A program made the translations under genes and the position numbers. Shown piece by piece: positions 1-9,332 of a stretch of 64,000 bases of DNA. Each line of letters starts with the position of its first letter. Position 1 is the stretch's first letter. Source of the stretch: an uncultured Saprospiraceae bacterium (GTDB taxonomy: Bacteria; Bacteroidota; Bacteroidia; Chitinophagales; Saprospiraceae); contig CALFUK010000033.1 of assembly GCA_937929945.1 (NCBI GenBank), forward strand, positions 1 through 64,000. Direction: 5' to 3'. The notes beneath the pieces were generated by a model. The model saw nothing but the letters and a program-made list of their open reading frames with translations, searched no databases and was not told the origin of the DNA.

Positions 1-2
1 AA

Positions 3-107
3 ATGACTAAATCCATAGATGTGTCAGATGTAGCTCCTGGATTCTATTTTGTCACAATCAGAAATAATGTGATCAGTAAGAATGAGCGTATCATCATACA
101 GCGATGA
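3..107 (+). CDS. C-terminal end of a T9SS cargo protein (partial)
   Basis: An open frame enters from the left edge and stops at 105-107. The 34 visible residues contain APGFYFVTI followed by a short strand and a basic tail, ending IIIQR. This is the pattern of the last two strands of the type A C-terminal sorting domain, which directs proteins through the type IX secretion system of Bacteroidota. An intrinsic terminator follows 29 bases after the stop. The body of the protein lies outside the window, so its function cannot be told. Confidence 0.6.
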   Translation: MTKSIDVSDVAPGFYFVTIRNNVISKNERIIIQR

Positions 108-136
108 TCAGCTGATTAGGAATTAGAATATATAAG

Positions 137-166
137 CCCTTGGTGCAGATGTGCCAAGGGTTTTTT
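137..166 (+). terminator. Intrinsic terminator of the upstream cargo gene
   Basis: Perfect 7-bp stem CCCTTGG/CCAAGGG with a 10-base loop, followed directly by six T residues on the + strand. Confidence 0.8.
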
Positions 167-193
167 ATTATTTTAGTAATAGAATAATAAAGT

Positions 194-457
194 ATGGTTC
201 AAGCATTAAGAGACAAATTGAAAACTACCACTACAAGAATGGAATATTTTAAGGGCATGTTTTCGTTTTCTAATCTATTTTTTGTAGCTCTGATCTTCCA
301 TTCTTTAGATATTCTGATGTCGACTCATACCTCCATGTCTACATCAAAGCTAGTCTGTATAGTGCTGGCTTTAGCATGTTCTCTTTCATTGTTAATTATG
401 CAGGTTTTCTTCTTTTTTGTAATACCGAAAGACAACGAAAGACCTACTGATCAATAA
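194..457 (+). CDS. Small two-helix membrane protein, unknown
   Basis: An 87-residue frame with ATG start. It has a short polar N-terminus, a hydrophobic segment at about residues 23-40, a Ser/Thr-rich loop, a second hydrophobic segment at about 52-77 and a charged tail. The pattern is that of a two-helix inner membrane protein. I do not recognise a family. It lies alone between the upstream terminator and the convergent superoxide dismutase gene. No clear ribosome binding site is visible, so it may be a chance frame. Confidence 0.4.
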   Translation: MVQALRDKLKTTTTRMEYFKGMFSFSNLFFVALIFHSLDILMSTHTSMSTSKLVCIVLALACSLSLLIMQVFFFFVIPKDNERPTDQ

Positions 458-525
458 ACATGCTTTGCCTTATGTCGGAGGCGATTATTTGTCAATGCCG
501 TGCTCACGGTGCTGATATGCAGGTA

Positions 526-559
526 TAAAAATGCCCCAATCGCATAACAATTGAGGCAT
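526..559 (-). terminator. Terminator of the superoxide dismutase gene
   Basis: Read on the minus strand, TGCCTCAAT and ATTGGGGCA form a 9-bp stem with one mismatch and a 9-base loop, followed by TTTTTA. It lies just downstream of the sod stop codon. Confidence 0.65.
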
Positions 560-583
560 CATAAGATTATTGCTTAGGGAAGA

Positions 584-1189
584 CTACTTTGCTTCGTATC
601 TTTTTTCTACTTCATTCCAGTTGATGTGTTTGATGAAAGCCTTCACGTAGTCAGGTCTTCTGTTCTGGTAGTTGAGGTAGTAGGCGTGCTCCCACACATC
701 TATGCCTAAGATAGGCGTACCTCCACAGCCGACACCTGGCATCAGTGGATTATCTTGATTTGGACTGGAGCAGACCTCTACTGATCCATCATCATGCTTA
801 CACAGCCATGCCCAGCCTGAGCCAAATCTCGTCCCAGCAGCTTTCGCGAAGGTCTCTTCGAATGCATCTTTTGATCCGAATTTTTTATCGATGGCCTCTT
901 TCAATGGGCCTGAGAGTCTGCCTCTGTCATCAGGAGCTAATACCTTCCAGAACAGGCTGTGGTTATAGAATCCGCCACCATTATTTCTGACAGCACCATT
1001 GGACATGTCCAGTCCCTTTAGGATTTCTTCTATTGATTTGTCAGCCAAGTCAGTGCCTTCGATTGCTGCATTCAGTTTTGTGGTGTAGCCGTTATGATGT
1101 TTGGTGTGATGTATTTCCATTGTCTTCGCATCGAAGTCAGGAGCCAATGCATCGTATGCATATCCTAAGTCTGGTAGTGTAAAAGCCAT
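584..1189 (-). CDS. sodA: Superoxide dismutase, Fe/Mn family
   Basis: Converts superoxide to oxygen and hydrogen peroxide in the cytoplasm; there is no signal peptide. At 201 residues it is full length. The metal ligands are visible: His in IHHTKHH near the N-terminus, His in NHSLFW, and Asp and His in DVWEHAYY. The GGGFYNH and NQDNP segments carry the Gly and Gln typical of manganese-type or cambialistic enzymes rather than strict iron enzymes; metal choice is inferred. It is monocistronic, with its own terminator downstream. Confidence 0.95.
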   Translation of the reverse strand: MAFTLPDLGYAYDALAPDFDAKTMEIHHTKHHNGYTTKLNAAIEGTDLADKSIEEILKGLDMSNGAVRNNGGGFYNHSLFWKVLAPDDRGRLSGPLKEAIDKKFGSKDAFEETFAKAAGTRFGSGWAWLCKHDDGSVEVCSSPNQDNPLMPGVGCGGTPILGIDVWEHAYYLNYQNRRPDYVKAFIKHINWNEVEKRYEAK

Positions 1190-1351
1190 ATATCTGTTTG
1201 TATTTTGAGTTAAATAAATAGAAGCATCCTAATGCTGGACACTATGAAAAGAACACGGGTAAAGATAAGAAGTTTAACGGTGCTGGAGAGAATTGGCTCA
1301 CTCTTAATCTCTGAGTGAATTAAAACCAAGCTTTTCGACTCCCCATACACA

Positions 1352-1381
1352 TTTGAAGAATGAGAAATAATCATATTTTTG
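1352..1381 (+). promoter_or_regulatory. Bacteroidota-type promoter of fumC
   Basis: TTTG at 1352-1355, an 18-base spacer, then TATTTTTG at 1374-1381, matching the -33 TTG and -7 TAnnTTTG elements of Bacteroidota. It lies 24 bases ahead of the ATG at 1406. A longer reading frame that starts inside this promoter (1379) is therefore unlikely to be translated. Confidence 0.75.
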
Positions 1382-1405
1382 TCCCCAATCATAACGCAAG
1401 ATCAT

Positions 1406-2800
1406 ATGGCTTTTAGAAAAGAAAAAGACAGCATCGGCTCCATTAAAGTGCCAGCAGATAAATATTGGGGTGCCCAGACACAGCGCTCTCTTCAGAATTT
1501 TAAAATAGGCGGACACCAGATGCCCATCGAAGTGATCAGAGCCTATGCTGTGCTGAAGCAGGCAGCAGCTATGACGAATGCCGAGCTGGGCGTGCTGCCT
1601 AAGGCGAAGGCCTCTGTCATAGCCAGAGTATGTAAAGAGATATTGGCTGCCAAATTAGACGATCAGTTTCCACTAGTGGTGTGGCAGACGGGCTCAGGCA
1701 CACAGACGAATATGAATGTCAATGAAGTGATCGCTAATAGAGGTCATGTGCTCAAAGGCGGTAAGCTCACAGATGATCAAAAATACCTCCACCCGAATGA
1801 TGATGTCAATAAGTCACAATCATCCAATGATACCTTTCCGACGGCGATGCATATCGCTGCCTATGAGATGGTGGTCAAGCTGACAATACCAGCGATGGAG
1901 TCACTACACCAGACACTGACAGCTAAGGCCAAAGAATTCAATAAAGTGGTCAAGATAGGCCGGACACACTTCATGGATGCCACACCTGTGACGCTGGGGC
2001 AAGAGCTTGGTGGCTATGCATCTCAGATAGAGCATGGGGTTCAAGCTATAAAGAATACGCTGGCCCACTTATCAGAATTAGCACTGGGAGGCACAGCCGT
2101 CGGTACGGGGCTGAATACACCCAAAGGATATGATAAGAAAGTCGCGAAACATATCGCTAAGCTGACCGGCTTACCATTCATCACAGGTAAAAATAAATTT
2201 GAAGGACTGGCGGCTCATGATGCTATCGTAGAAGCTCATGGCGCGCTTAAGACAGCGGCAGTATCGTTAATGAAAATTGGAAATGATATCCGAATGCTCG
2301 CTTCTGGTCCACGCTGTGGTATCGGAGAGATCAAGATACCCGCGAATGAGCCAGGCTCATCCATTATGCCTGGTAAGGTCAATCCGACACAGTCAGAGGC
2401 GCTGACGATGGCTATGGCCCAAGTATGCGGTAATGATGTGGCGATTAACATTGGAGGTATGACAGGGCATTTCGAGCTGAATGTCTTTAAGCCGATGATG
2501 ATTTATAATTTTCTGACCTCTGCCAGACTGATCGGTGATGCCTGTAATAGCTTCAATGAAAACTGCGCCAAAGGCATCGAGCCTGATCATGATAGAATCA
2601 ATCATCTGCTGCATAACTCGCTGATGCTCGTCACGGCACTTAATACGAAAATCGGATATGACAATGCAGCGACTATCGCGAAGACGGCCTATAAGAAAGG
2701 CACAAGCCTCAAAGAAGCCGCTGTTAGTCTTGGCTTTTTGACTGCTAAAGAATTTGACAGCTGGGTGAAGCCAGAAAAGATGATTGGCTCATTGAAATAA
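1406..2800 (+). CDS. fumC: Fumarate hydratase, class II
   Basis: Interconverts fumarate and malate in the TCA cycle; cytoplasmic homotetramer of the aspartase/fumarase superfamily. From the ATG at 1406 it is 464 residues, the usual class II length, and begins MAFRKEKDS like its homologues. The superfamily signature [11 protein letters not shown] with the catalytic serine loop is intact, as are the [10 protein letters not shown] substrate segment and the GRTH motif. The 1406 start is preferred over 1379 because the longer version overlaps the promoter. Class II enzymes need no iron-sulfur cluster, which fits an aerobic organism. Confidence 0.96.
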   Translation: MAFRKEKDSIGSIKVPADKYWGAQTQRSLQNFKIGGHQMPIEVIRAYAVLKQAAAMTNAELGVLPKAKASVIARVCKEILAAKLDDQFPLVVWQTGSGTQTNMNVNEVIANRGHVLKGGKLTDDQKYLHPNDDVNKSQSSNDTFPTAMHIAAYEMVVKLTIPAMESLHQTLTAKAKEFNKVVKIGRTHFMDATPVTLGQELGGYASQIEHGVQAIKNTLAHLSELALGGTAVGTGLNTPKGYDKKVAKHIAKLTGLPFITGKNKFEGLAAHDAIVEAHGALKTAAVSLMKIGNDIRMLASGPRCGIGEIKIPANEPGSSIMPGKVNPTQSEALTMAMAQVCGNDVAINIGGMTGHFELNVFKPMMIYNFLTSARLIGDACNSFNENCAKGIEPDHDRINHLLHNSLMLVTALNTKIGYDNAATIAKTAYKKGTSLKEAAVSLGFLTAKEFDSWVKPEKMIGSLK

Positions 2801-2886
2801 TAAGAGATGGGAGCGGCTTCTCGGATTCTTGGGTTTTAACGTTTGACTGCTGTGGGCATGGCCCATATTCTCGTCTTAACTATTGA

Positions 2887-4719
2887 ATGGTAAAGTATAC
2901 TTTGATCTGCGTCTTGACTTTATGCTGCAGCCTCTGGTGCTCTATGATCGATGCACAAATCAGGCTCTTCGAGCCTCTCGATGCTAAGAAGTCTGTCATC
3001 AATCATGACCAAGCCATCAGCTTGCAGCTGGACCTCTCAGTGCTTCAGTCGCTCAAAAAGTCGGCGGCTCAACCAGTAGACATCCTGCTGCCATCTTCCA
3101 ATGGCAAAAACCAAGTTCTCCAACTTCGCCCTGCCAAGCTCTTCGATCAGAAGGCCATCATCAGAGTCAGACATCAGGATCACGATGAGATGATTGATCC
3201 ATCTGATCTGGTATTTTACACAGGTACTGTGGCTGGTAAGAAGCAGTCTCTCGTAGCGCTCACCATCTCAGATGAGCAGGTCATGGGTGTCTTATCATAT
3301 GGTGGTGTCAATTGGAATATAGAGCGTGATCTGACTCATCATAACAAGTCAATGTACAGGCTCTATCCAGAAGAGAAGAATTCGAATCATCAGTATGACT
3401 GTCAGCACGCGGATGAAGAAGCGAGTGCACTGGATGTGATGCCGATACCTGACATGTCTAAACTTCGAAGAAAGAGCACAGCTCAGATGATGTCCTCGGT
3501 GGATCTATATGTAGAGTGCGACCACATCATGTATCAGGATTTTGGTAATAATACGAGCAGTGTCATTAGCTTTACCACTGGACTGCTCAATACGGTGAAT
3601 GCTGTCTTCAATATGTCTAACATCAATCTGAATGTCACTCAGATAGACGTGTGGGCCACGCCTGATCCCTACGATGCTGCTCAGGCTGAATCATCTGGAG
3701 AACTACTTAATAAATTTAAATGTGAGCTGGATGGCGACTACAATGGAAGAATCGCTCATCTGCTGTCTACAGTGAATCAGTTCGGTGGCATCGCCAATCG
3801 AAGATCCTCCTGTCCGTATGACAAACCTCTCTATGCCTTCAGCAGAATTTTCACTAATTACAATGCTAATCTGAGTAACTACTCTTGGTCTGTGAATGTC
3901 ATAGCACATGAGATTGGTCATAATCTAAGCTCCAAGCACACCCATGCCTGTGTCTGGTACGGCAATGATACTCAGATAGACGATTGTTCTAATGTGCGAT
4001 CAGTCACGAATAATAATGATACCGACTGTGATGGAGTCATCGATAATGTAGAGGAGGCGGAAGGTTCTGACTGTTTTGATCCGAGTGCGCCGATACTGCC
4101 GAATAAAGGCACGATCATGAGCTACTGTCATGTGACATCTGGAATCGGCATCGACCTATCTCAGGGCTTTCATCCTGAAGTCGGCACTCAGATGAAAAAT
4201 TTCGTTGACAACTGCTTGACACCTGATGTGACAGTCCACTGTGGCATCGTAGATCCATCCGAAATCATAGTCAATCAGCTGGGGCCGAATGAGCTGGAGC
4301 TGAGCTGCAGTCGAGTCGCTGGGATAGATCACTATGCCTGGAGGTTCGAAGTGAATGAAGATTGCTATAGTGGATTCACGGTGGTGTCGCCGACTAATAC
4401 GGTGGTTGTGAATAATGTGTTGTCCCTGAAAGAATACGAGATCATCTGTATCGTCAATTGTGATACCAGCACCGTGTGGGGCGACTGGTCTTGCCCGATC
4501 TACTTCACGACTGATACTTGTGTCGAAGACAAATCACTATCTGGACCCTACTCATATGATATCAAATACGAAGATGCCTACGATCAGATCGACTCCTGGG
4601 AGATGATTCAAGACACCTCAGAAGTTCACTACTACTTTGGCAAGCAGGCCATACTTCATCCAGGCTTTTCCGTGGAGAAGGCATCTGTATTCGTGGTAGA
4701 TACGACGACATGTTTATAA
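2887..4719 (+). CDS. Secreted zinc metalloprotease, reprolysin-like
   Basis: A 610-residue protein with an N-terminal signal peptide (hydrophobic run ending near residue 23), a propeptide-like N-terminal half of about 200 residues, and a metzincin catalytic domain with the zinc site HEIGHNLSSKHTH at about residues 340-352. Cysteine-rich segments follow. A fibronectin-like stretch occupies about residues 450-540. The last 31 residues show the L..GF.V pattern and a penultimate cysteine, shared with the M43 protease at 29065-30315. It probably digests proteins outside the cell; the substrate is unknown. Its codon-level composition looks like that of its neighbours. Confidence 0.85.
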   Translation: MVKYTLICVLTLCCSLWCSMIDAQIRLFEPLDAKKSVINHDQAISLQLDLSVLQSLKKSAAQPVDILLPSSNGKNQVLQLRPAKLFDQKAIIRVRHQDHDEMIDPSDLVFYTGTVAGKKQSLVALTISDEQVMGVLSYGGVNWNIERDLTHHNKSMYRLYPEEKNSNHQYDCQHADEEASALDVMPIPDMSKLRRKSTAQMMSSVDLYVECDHIMYQDFGNNTSSVISFTTGLLNTVNAVFNMSNINLNVTQIDVWATPDPYDAAQAESSGELLNKFKCELDGDYNGRIAHLLSTVNQFGGIANRRSSCPYDKPLYAFSRIFTNYNANLSNYSWSVNVIAHEIGHNLSSKHTHACVWYGNDTQIDDCSNVRSVTNNNDTDCDGVIDNVEEAEGSDCFDPSAPILPNKGTIMSYCHVTSGIGIDLSQGFHPEVGTQMKNFVDNCLTPDVTVHCGIVDPSEIIVNQLGPNELELSCSRVAGIDHYAWRFEVNEDCYSGFTVVSPTNTVVVNNVLSLKEYEIICIVNCDTSTVWGDWSCPIYFTTDTCVEDKSLSGPYSYDIKYEDAYDQIDSWEMIQDTSEVHYYFGKQAILHPGFSVEKASVFVVDTTTCL

Positions 4720-5139
4720 AATGCAGAATATGCTGCACTATATGAATCGATATGAAGTATTGCCTTATTCCGTGACGAGCCATCTTCTAATATCGATTAT
4801 GGACTCGGAATAATTACAGCCGTGACTCCCCATAACTACTTATTTGAAGTGACCAAAAATTGAGAGAACCCAGTACCTCATTGCCATTCGCTTAGTCTTC
4901 TTTGTTCAAGACCATATCTTACTGCTGTACCGAGTGAAGTTTCTTCTTTTGCTTTTAGTGCAAATTGCTTGTGATTGGACAAAGCTGTTGGGATTTAGAG
5001 AAGAAAAGTCTTTAAAATTTTGAGGAGAAGAGGGTAGAAATAATGTTGTTTAAAATACCAGGAAAGATGACTATTTTCATAATCTATTTCACAAAGCGAT
5101 TCACGACATCGTTTATCGTGGATCAATGGCTTAAAATTG
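4720..5139. other. Gene-free stretch before the DUF177 operon
   Basis: About 420 bases between the protease stop and the next promoter. No convincing open frame, RNA or repeat was seen; short frames here lack start signals and family resemblance. Confidence 0.5.
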
Positions 5140-5171
5140 TTGGCGAAATCGATAGGAAAAGTCTATCTTTG
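5140..5171 (+). promoter_or_regulatory. Promoter of the DUF177-rpmF-ridA-trpS-FAH-metK block
   Basis: TTG at 5140-5142, a 21-base spacer, and TATCTTTG at 5164-5171, a full match to TAnnTTTG. The coding start at 5197 follows 25 bases later. The longer frame opening with TTG at 5137 overlaps this promoter and is rejected. Confidence 0.7.
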
Positions 5172-5196
5172 CGCTCCATTTGATATACCGATCGTA

Positions 5197-5724
5197 ATGA
5201 AAGATCTAAAGAGAGCATTTTCATTGCCTATTAAGGGGCTACATGATGGTCATCATGCCTATAGTTTTATTGTCGATGCTGAGTTTTTTAAGGGCTATGA
5301 AGGTTCATTGATCACTCAGGGTCATTTCGATATCTCCTTGGCATTGGAGAAGAAGCCCTCATTGTTAGTCTTTGACTTAAGCTGTGAAGGCTATATGGAG
5401 GTGCCATGTGATCGATGTTTGACCGAGATAGCCGTCGATATGCAGGCTGAGCAGCAGAATCTCGTCAAGTATTCGGACGAACCTAAGGTGGAGGATGACA
5501 TTACATTCATACCCCACGAGTGTTCAGAATTTGATGTGTCTGATATGATCTATGAAATGATTCATCTCAACGTACCCATCTCATTTACCAAGGACTGCGA
5601 GGCAGAAGGATATCAAAATTGTGATTTGAAGACATTGGATTATCTCATATCAGAGAAAGAAAGCGCACCAGAGGAAGAAGGGAATGATATTTGGAATGAT
5701 CTGAAAAATATTAAGTTTAATTAA
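5197..5724 (+). CDS. DUF177 (YceD-like) protein
   Basis: A 175-residue cytoplasmic protein. The start at ATG 5197 (MKDLKRAFS) fits the family N-terminus and the promoter position. It has the conserved C-x-R-C core (VPCDRCLTEI) and a second cysteine pair near the C-terminus (DCEAEGYQNC), with an acidic tail. YceD family members are typically encoded just ahead of rpmF, as here (12-base gap), and have been linked to 23S rRNA and ribosome maturation; its role in this organism is inferred from that context. Confidence 0.85.
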   Translation: MKDLKRAFSLPIKGLHDGHHAYSFIVDAEFFKGYEGSLITQGHFDISLALEKKPSLLVFDLSCEGYMEVPCDRCLTEIAVDMQAEQQNLVKYSDEPKVEDDITFIPHECSEFDVSDMIYEMIHLNVPISFTKDCEAEGYQNCDLKTLDYLISEKESAPEEEGNDIWNDLKNIKFN

Positions 5725-5736
5725 AAAAGTAGCATT

Positions 5737-5931
5737 ATGGCTCATCCTAAGAGTAGGATCTCCAAGCAGAGAAAGCACAAAAGAAGAACCCACAAGAAGC
5801 TGACGGTTCCTCAAATCGCTGTATGCAAGACGACAGGTGAAGCTCACCTGTATCACAGAGCATACTATCACGACGGCGATCTCTACTATAGAGGAAAACT
5901 ATTGGTCCAAGCTGACGCAGACGTAGATTAA
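5737..5931 (+). CDS. rpmF: 50S ribosomal protein L32
   Basis: A 64-residue basic protein with the L32 N-terminus MAHPKSRISKQRKHKRRTH. Only one cysteine remains (AVCKTTGEAH) where zinc-binding L32 proteins have two CxxC pairs, so this is a zinc-independent form, common in Flavobacteria-like lineages. It sits directly behind the DUF177 gene, the widely conserved arrangement. Confidence 0.95.
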   Translation: MAHPKSRISKQRKHKRRTHKKLTVPQIAVCKTTGEAHLYHRAYYHDGDLYYRGKLLVQADADVD

Positions 5932-5953
5932 TCAGTGCTGATATAATCTATCA

Positions 5954-6334
5954 ATGAAAGAAATCATTAATACCGCCAAAGCTCCAAGTCCAGTCGGCCC
6001 TTATAATCAAGCGATTCTGGCTAATGATACCTTATACGTATCTGGGCAAATAGCCTTGGATCCTGAAAGCGGTGAGCTGGTCCAAGATTCCATTCAAGCT
6101 GAGACACATCAGGTGCTGAAGAATCTAAAAGCCATTCTATTAGCAGCGGACATGACATTCGAGAATGTCGTGAAGTGCTCCGTATTCGTCTCTGATATGA
6201 ATCAATACAGCGAGATCAATGCGATCTACGCTGAGTACTTCAGAGAAAGTACAGCACCCGCAAGAGAACTCATTGAGGTAGCGAATCTCCCCAAGTTCGT
6301 TAATATAGAAATATCGCTAATCGCCCATAAATAG
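5954..6334 (+). CDS. ridA: RidA family deaminase
   Basis: A 126-residue Rid/YjgF/YER057c/UK114 protein that hydrolyses reactive enamine and imine intermediates released by PLP enzymes. The opening KAPSPVGPYNQA, the SGQIALDP segment and the C-terminal PAREL...LPK...IEI pattern with the substrate-binding arginine are present. It is cytoplasmic, homotrimeric in the family. It lies 22 bases after rpmF and 8 before trpS, so it is likely co-transcribed with them. Confidence 0.93.
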   Translation: MKEIINTAKAPSPVGPYNQAILANDTLYVSGQIALDPESGELVQDSIQAETHQVLKNLKAILLAADMTFENVVKCSVFVSDMNQYSEINAIYAEYFRESTAPARELIEVANLPKFVNIEISLIAHK

Positions 6335-6342
6335 ACTCATCG

Positions 6343-7353
6343 ATGTCTGATCAAAAGAGAGTTTTATCTTGCATTCAGCCTACGGGCGAACTGCACCTTG
6401 GAAACTATTTTGGTGCAGTCAAAAACTGGGTAGATCTGCAGGAAAAATACAGATGCTTCTACGGCGTAGTAGACTACCACGCTATCACAATGCCTTATAA
6501 TGCGGCTAAACTCAGAAATCAGACCTGGGATCTGATCGTCGATCTGGTAGCTGTAGGCATCGACCCCAAAAATCTTTTCATCCAGTCACTCATACCAGAG
6601 CACGCAGAGCTGTGCTGGATATTTAATTGCTTTGCTTCTTTTGGCCATGTCAGCCGCATGACTCAGTTTAAAGATAAGAGCCAGTCCAGCAGCGCCAAGA
6701 GCAAGGACTCCTTTATCTCAGTAGGACTATTCGACTATCCAGTCCTGCAGGCAGCTGATATCCTCATATATAAGGCAGACTATGTCCCTGTCGGCAAAGA
6801 CCAAGACCAGCACCTGGAGCTGACCAGGGCTATCGCAGATCGCTTCAATCATGCGACGGGCAAAGACTACTTCGTGCTGCCAGAGACGCTGCACACGGAC
6901 ACACCTAAAATAAAGTCACCAGCCGACCCGACGAAGAAGATGAGTAAGAGTGCGGGTGAGAAGCACTACATCGGCGTATTCGCTGAAGAAGCCAGAATCA
7001 TCAAGCAGGTAAAATCCGCCGTCACAGATACAGGAGGGACTCCCGATGGCGAGATGAGTGCCGGTGTTGAGAATCTCTTTGAGCTGCTTAGAGCTAGTGG
7101 CGGAGAGGGATACGATGAGCAGCTGTCAGCATTTCAGAGTGGCAATTTGAGATACAGCGATCTGAAAGAAACGGTGGCTGCGTCATTAGTCAAATTGACA
7201 AAGGGCTTCAAAGAAAGAAAAGCCGAAATCCTGGAAGATAAAAGAGGACTGAAATACCAGATCAAAGAAGCATCGGCTGAAATCAGAAAAGAAGCTCAGA
7301 AGACACTGGCCGAGGTGAAAGAATTATCTGGCTTAATGAATGTGAAACTATGA
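6343..7353 (+). CDS. trpS: Tryptophan--tRNA ligase
   Basis: Charges tRNA-Trp with tryptophan; class Ic aminoacyl-tRNA synthetase of 336 residues. The HIGH-type motif appears as HLGNYFG after the PTGEL turn, and the KMSKS loop is intact (KKMSKSAGE). Its stop overlaps the start of the next gene by four bases (ATGA), suggesting translational coupling. Confidence 0.96.
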   Translation: MSDQKRVLSCIQPTGELHLGNYFGAVKNWVDLQEKYRCFYGVVDYHAITMPYNAAKLRNQTWDLIVDLVAVGIDPKNLFIQSLIPEHAELCWIFNCFASFGHVSRMTQFKDKSQSSSAKSKDSFISVGLFDYPVLQAADILIYKADYVPVGKDQDQHLELTRAIADRFNHATGKDYFVLPETLHTDTPKIKSPADPTKKMSKSAGEKHYIGVFAEEARIIKQVKSAVTDTGGTPDGEMSAGVENLFELLRASGGEGYDEQLSAFQSGNLRYSDLKETVAASLVKLTKGFKERKAEILEDKRGLKYQIKEASAEIRKEAQKTLAEVKELSGLMNVKL

Positions 7354-7955
7354 AGATATTTTGCATCGGCCTGAACTACGTGAATCATGTCAAAGAGCTG
7401 GGTAATCGGCCAGTACCGACAGCTCCAGTGATTTTCATGAAGCCTGTCACAGCGTTGCTGAAGGATCCGGGGGTCTTTTATCATCCAGAATTCAGTGAGA
7501 ACATTCACCACGAAATTGAGGTGGTCCTGAAAGTCGCTAAGAATGGTAAGCACATCCAGCCTGCCTTTGCATTGGATTATATAGAGGCAGTCTCCGTGGG
7601 CATTGATTTTACGGCAAGAGATTTGCAGTCTACATTAAAAGAGAAGCGGCATCCATGGGAGATCTCCAAGGCATTTGACGGATCAGCCTTAGTCGGCAGC
7701 TGGCAAAAGTATGAGCGTCATGAGGACATCGATTTTCGCTTAGAGAAGAATGCAGAGGTACAGCAGGTCGGGAATACTAAAGACTTACTCTTTAATTTTG
7801 AAACACTGATAACACACATATCTAAATATTTTACCCTGAATAAGGGAGATCTAATATTCACAGGAACCCCAGAAGGTGTCAGCCAGGTACAGATCGATGA
7901 TGAGATTACGGGATTCATGAATGGAGAAGAATTATTTAATTGCACCATCAAATAA
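7350..7955 (+). CDS. Fumarylacetoacetate hydrolase family protein
   Basis: A 201-residue FAH-fold enzyme. The acidic metal ligands are visible as E-x-E in HHEIEVVL and Asp in VGIDFTARDLQ, and the family segment FTGTPEGV is near the C-terminus. Short members cleave or decarboxylate beta-keto acids such as acylpyruvates or oxaloacetate; the exact substrate cannot be read from the sequence. It overlaps trpS by four bases and is 15 bases from metK. Confidence 0.88.
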   Translation: MKIFCIGLNYVNHVKELGNRPVPTAPVIFMKPVTALLKDPGVFYHPEFSENIHHEIEVVLKVAKNGKHIQPAFALDYIEAVSVGIDFTARDLQSTLKEKRHPWEISKAFDGSALVGSWQKYERHEDIDFRLEKNAEVQQVGNTKDLLFNFETLITHISKYFTLNKGDLIFTGTPEGVSQVQIDDEITGFMNGEELFNCTIK

Positions 7956-7970
7956 AACAATACAAAATCA

Positions 7971-9230
7971 ATGGCATATTTATTCACATCAGAATCTGTG
8001 TCCGAAGGGCACCCAGATAAAGTAGCTGATCAGATTTCAGATGCTTTAGTCGATCATTTTTTAGCATTTGATCCTCAGTCTAAAATAGCATGCGAGACGC
8101 TCGTCACCACGGGTCAGGTCGTGCTAGCTGGAGAAGTCAAAACTAAGACTTACCTAGACGTGCAGAAGATAGCCCGTGATGTCATCAAGAATATTGGCTA
8201 CACTAAGTCAGAATACATGTTTGAGGCCAACTCCTGCGGGGTGTTCTCGTCCATTCATGAGCAATCACCTGATATCAATCAAGGTGTAGAAAGAAAGAAG
8301 AAAGAAGATCAAGGCGCGGGAGATCAGGGTATGATGTTTGGCTATGCCACCAGTGAGACTGAAAACTACATGCCTCTTGCGTTAGATCTATCTCATAAGA
8401 TCCTGCAAGTCTTAGCAGATGTCAGAAAGGGAGGTAAGCAGATGACCTACCTCAGACCAGACTCTAAGTCACAGGTCACCATTGAGTATTCAGATGATAA
8501 CAAGCCGGTTAGAATAGACTCTATCGTCGTCTCTACACAGCATGATCCATTCGATAACAATGATGCTAAGATGCTGAAGCAAATCAAGGATGATGTAAAG
8601 AATATCATCATTCCTAAAGTAAAAAAGATGGTAAAGCCATCATTGAAAAAATTATTCGATAATAAAATCACTTATCACGTCAATCCCACAGGCAAATTTG
8701 TCATCGGTGGGCCACACGGCGATACTGGCCTGACGGGCAGAAAGATTATCGTCGATACTTACGGCGGTAAGGGTGCTCACGGTGGTGGCGCATTCTCTGG
8801 TAAGGATCCATCTAAAGTGGATCGCTCAGCAGCTTACGCGACCAGACACATCGCAAAGAATCTGGTAGCAGCTGGCGTGTGCGATGAGGCGCTTGTACAG
8901 GTATCATACGCCATCGGTGTCGCTAAGCCTACTAACATTTACATCAATACGAACGGATCTGCTAAGGTTAAACTGTCAGATGGTCAGATTGCCCAAAAAG
9001 TAGAAAAACTCTTCGATATGCGTCCGTATGCGATCGAGAGTAGGTTAAAACTTCGTAAGCCTATCTATTCAGAGACCGCTGCCTATGGACATATGGGCCG
9101 CGTGCCAGCTAAGAAGCAAGTGAGCTTCACAGACGGATCAGGTAAGGTCAAGACGATGAATGTAGAGACGTTTACATGGGAGAAACTGGACTATGTAGCT
9201 AAGGTCAAAAAGGCGTTTGCTATCAAATAA
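7971..9230 (+). CDS. metK: S-adenosylmethionine synthase
   Basis: Makes S-adenosylmethionine from methionine and ATP in the cytoplasm. At 419 residues it is slightly longer than the usual 380-400. The N-terminal [14 protein letters not shown], the [12 protein letters not shown] signature and the phosphate loop [16 protein letters not shown] are intact. A moderate insertion rich in lysine lies around residues 195-225. It is the last gene of the block and is followed by a strong terminator. Confidence 0.96.
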   Translation: MAYLFTSESVSEGHPDKVADQISDALVDHFLAFDPQSKIACETLVTTGQVVLAGEVKTKTYLDVQKIARDVIKNIGYTKSEYMFEANSCGVFSSIHEQSPDINQGVERKKKEDQGAGDQGMMFGYATSETENYMPLALDLSHKILQVLADVRKGGKQMTYLRPDSKSQVTIEYSDDNKPVRIDSIVVSTQHDPFDNNDAKMLKQIKDDVKNIIIPKVKKMVKPSLKKLFDNKITYHVNPTGKFVIGGPHGDTGLTGRKIIVDTYGGKGAHGGGAFSGKDPSKVDRSAAYATRHIAKNLVAAGVCDEALVQVSYAIGVAKPTNIYINTNGSAKVKLSDGQIAQKVEKLFDMRPYAIESRLKLRKPIYSETAAYGHMGRVPAKKQVSFTDGSGKVKTMNVETFTWEKLDYVAKVKKAFAIK

Positions 9231-9241
9231 AAAGGATAAAG

Positions 9242-9282
9242 AGGTGCATACTTTGAGCTATTCGAGTATGCACCTTTTCTTT
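9242..9282 (+). terminator. Intrinsic terminator after metK
   Basis: Perfect 11-bp stem AGGTGCATACT/AGTATGCACCT with a 12-base loop, followed by a T-rich run (TTTTCTTT). Confidence 0.88.
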
Positions 9283-9332
9283 GACTCATATTAGACACTT
9301 CTTATCAAGCGAGATTCACTATTTTTGTATTC

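Noticed and set aside
1379-1405. Longer fumC start
   Set aside because: It opens inside the -7 promoter element; homologues begin at the ATG at 1406.
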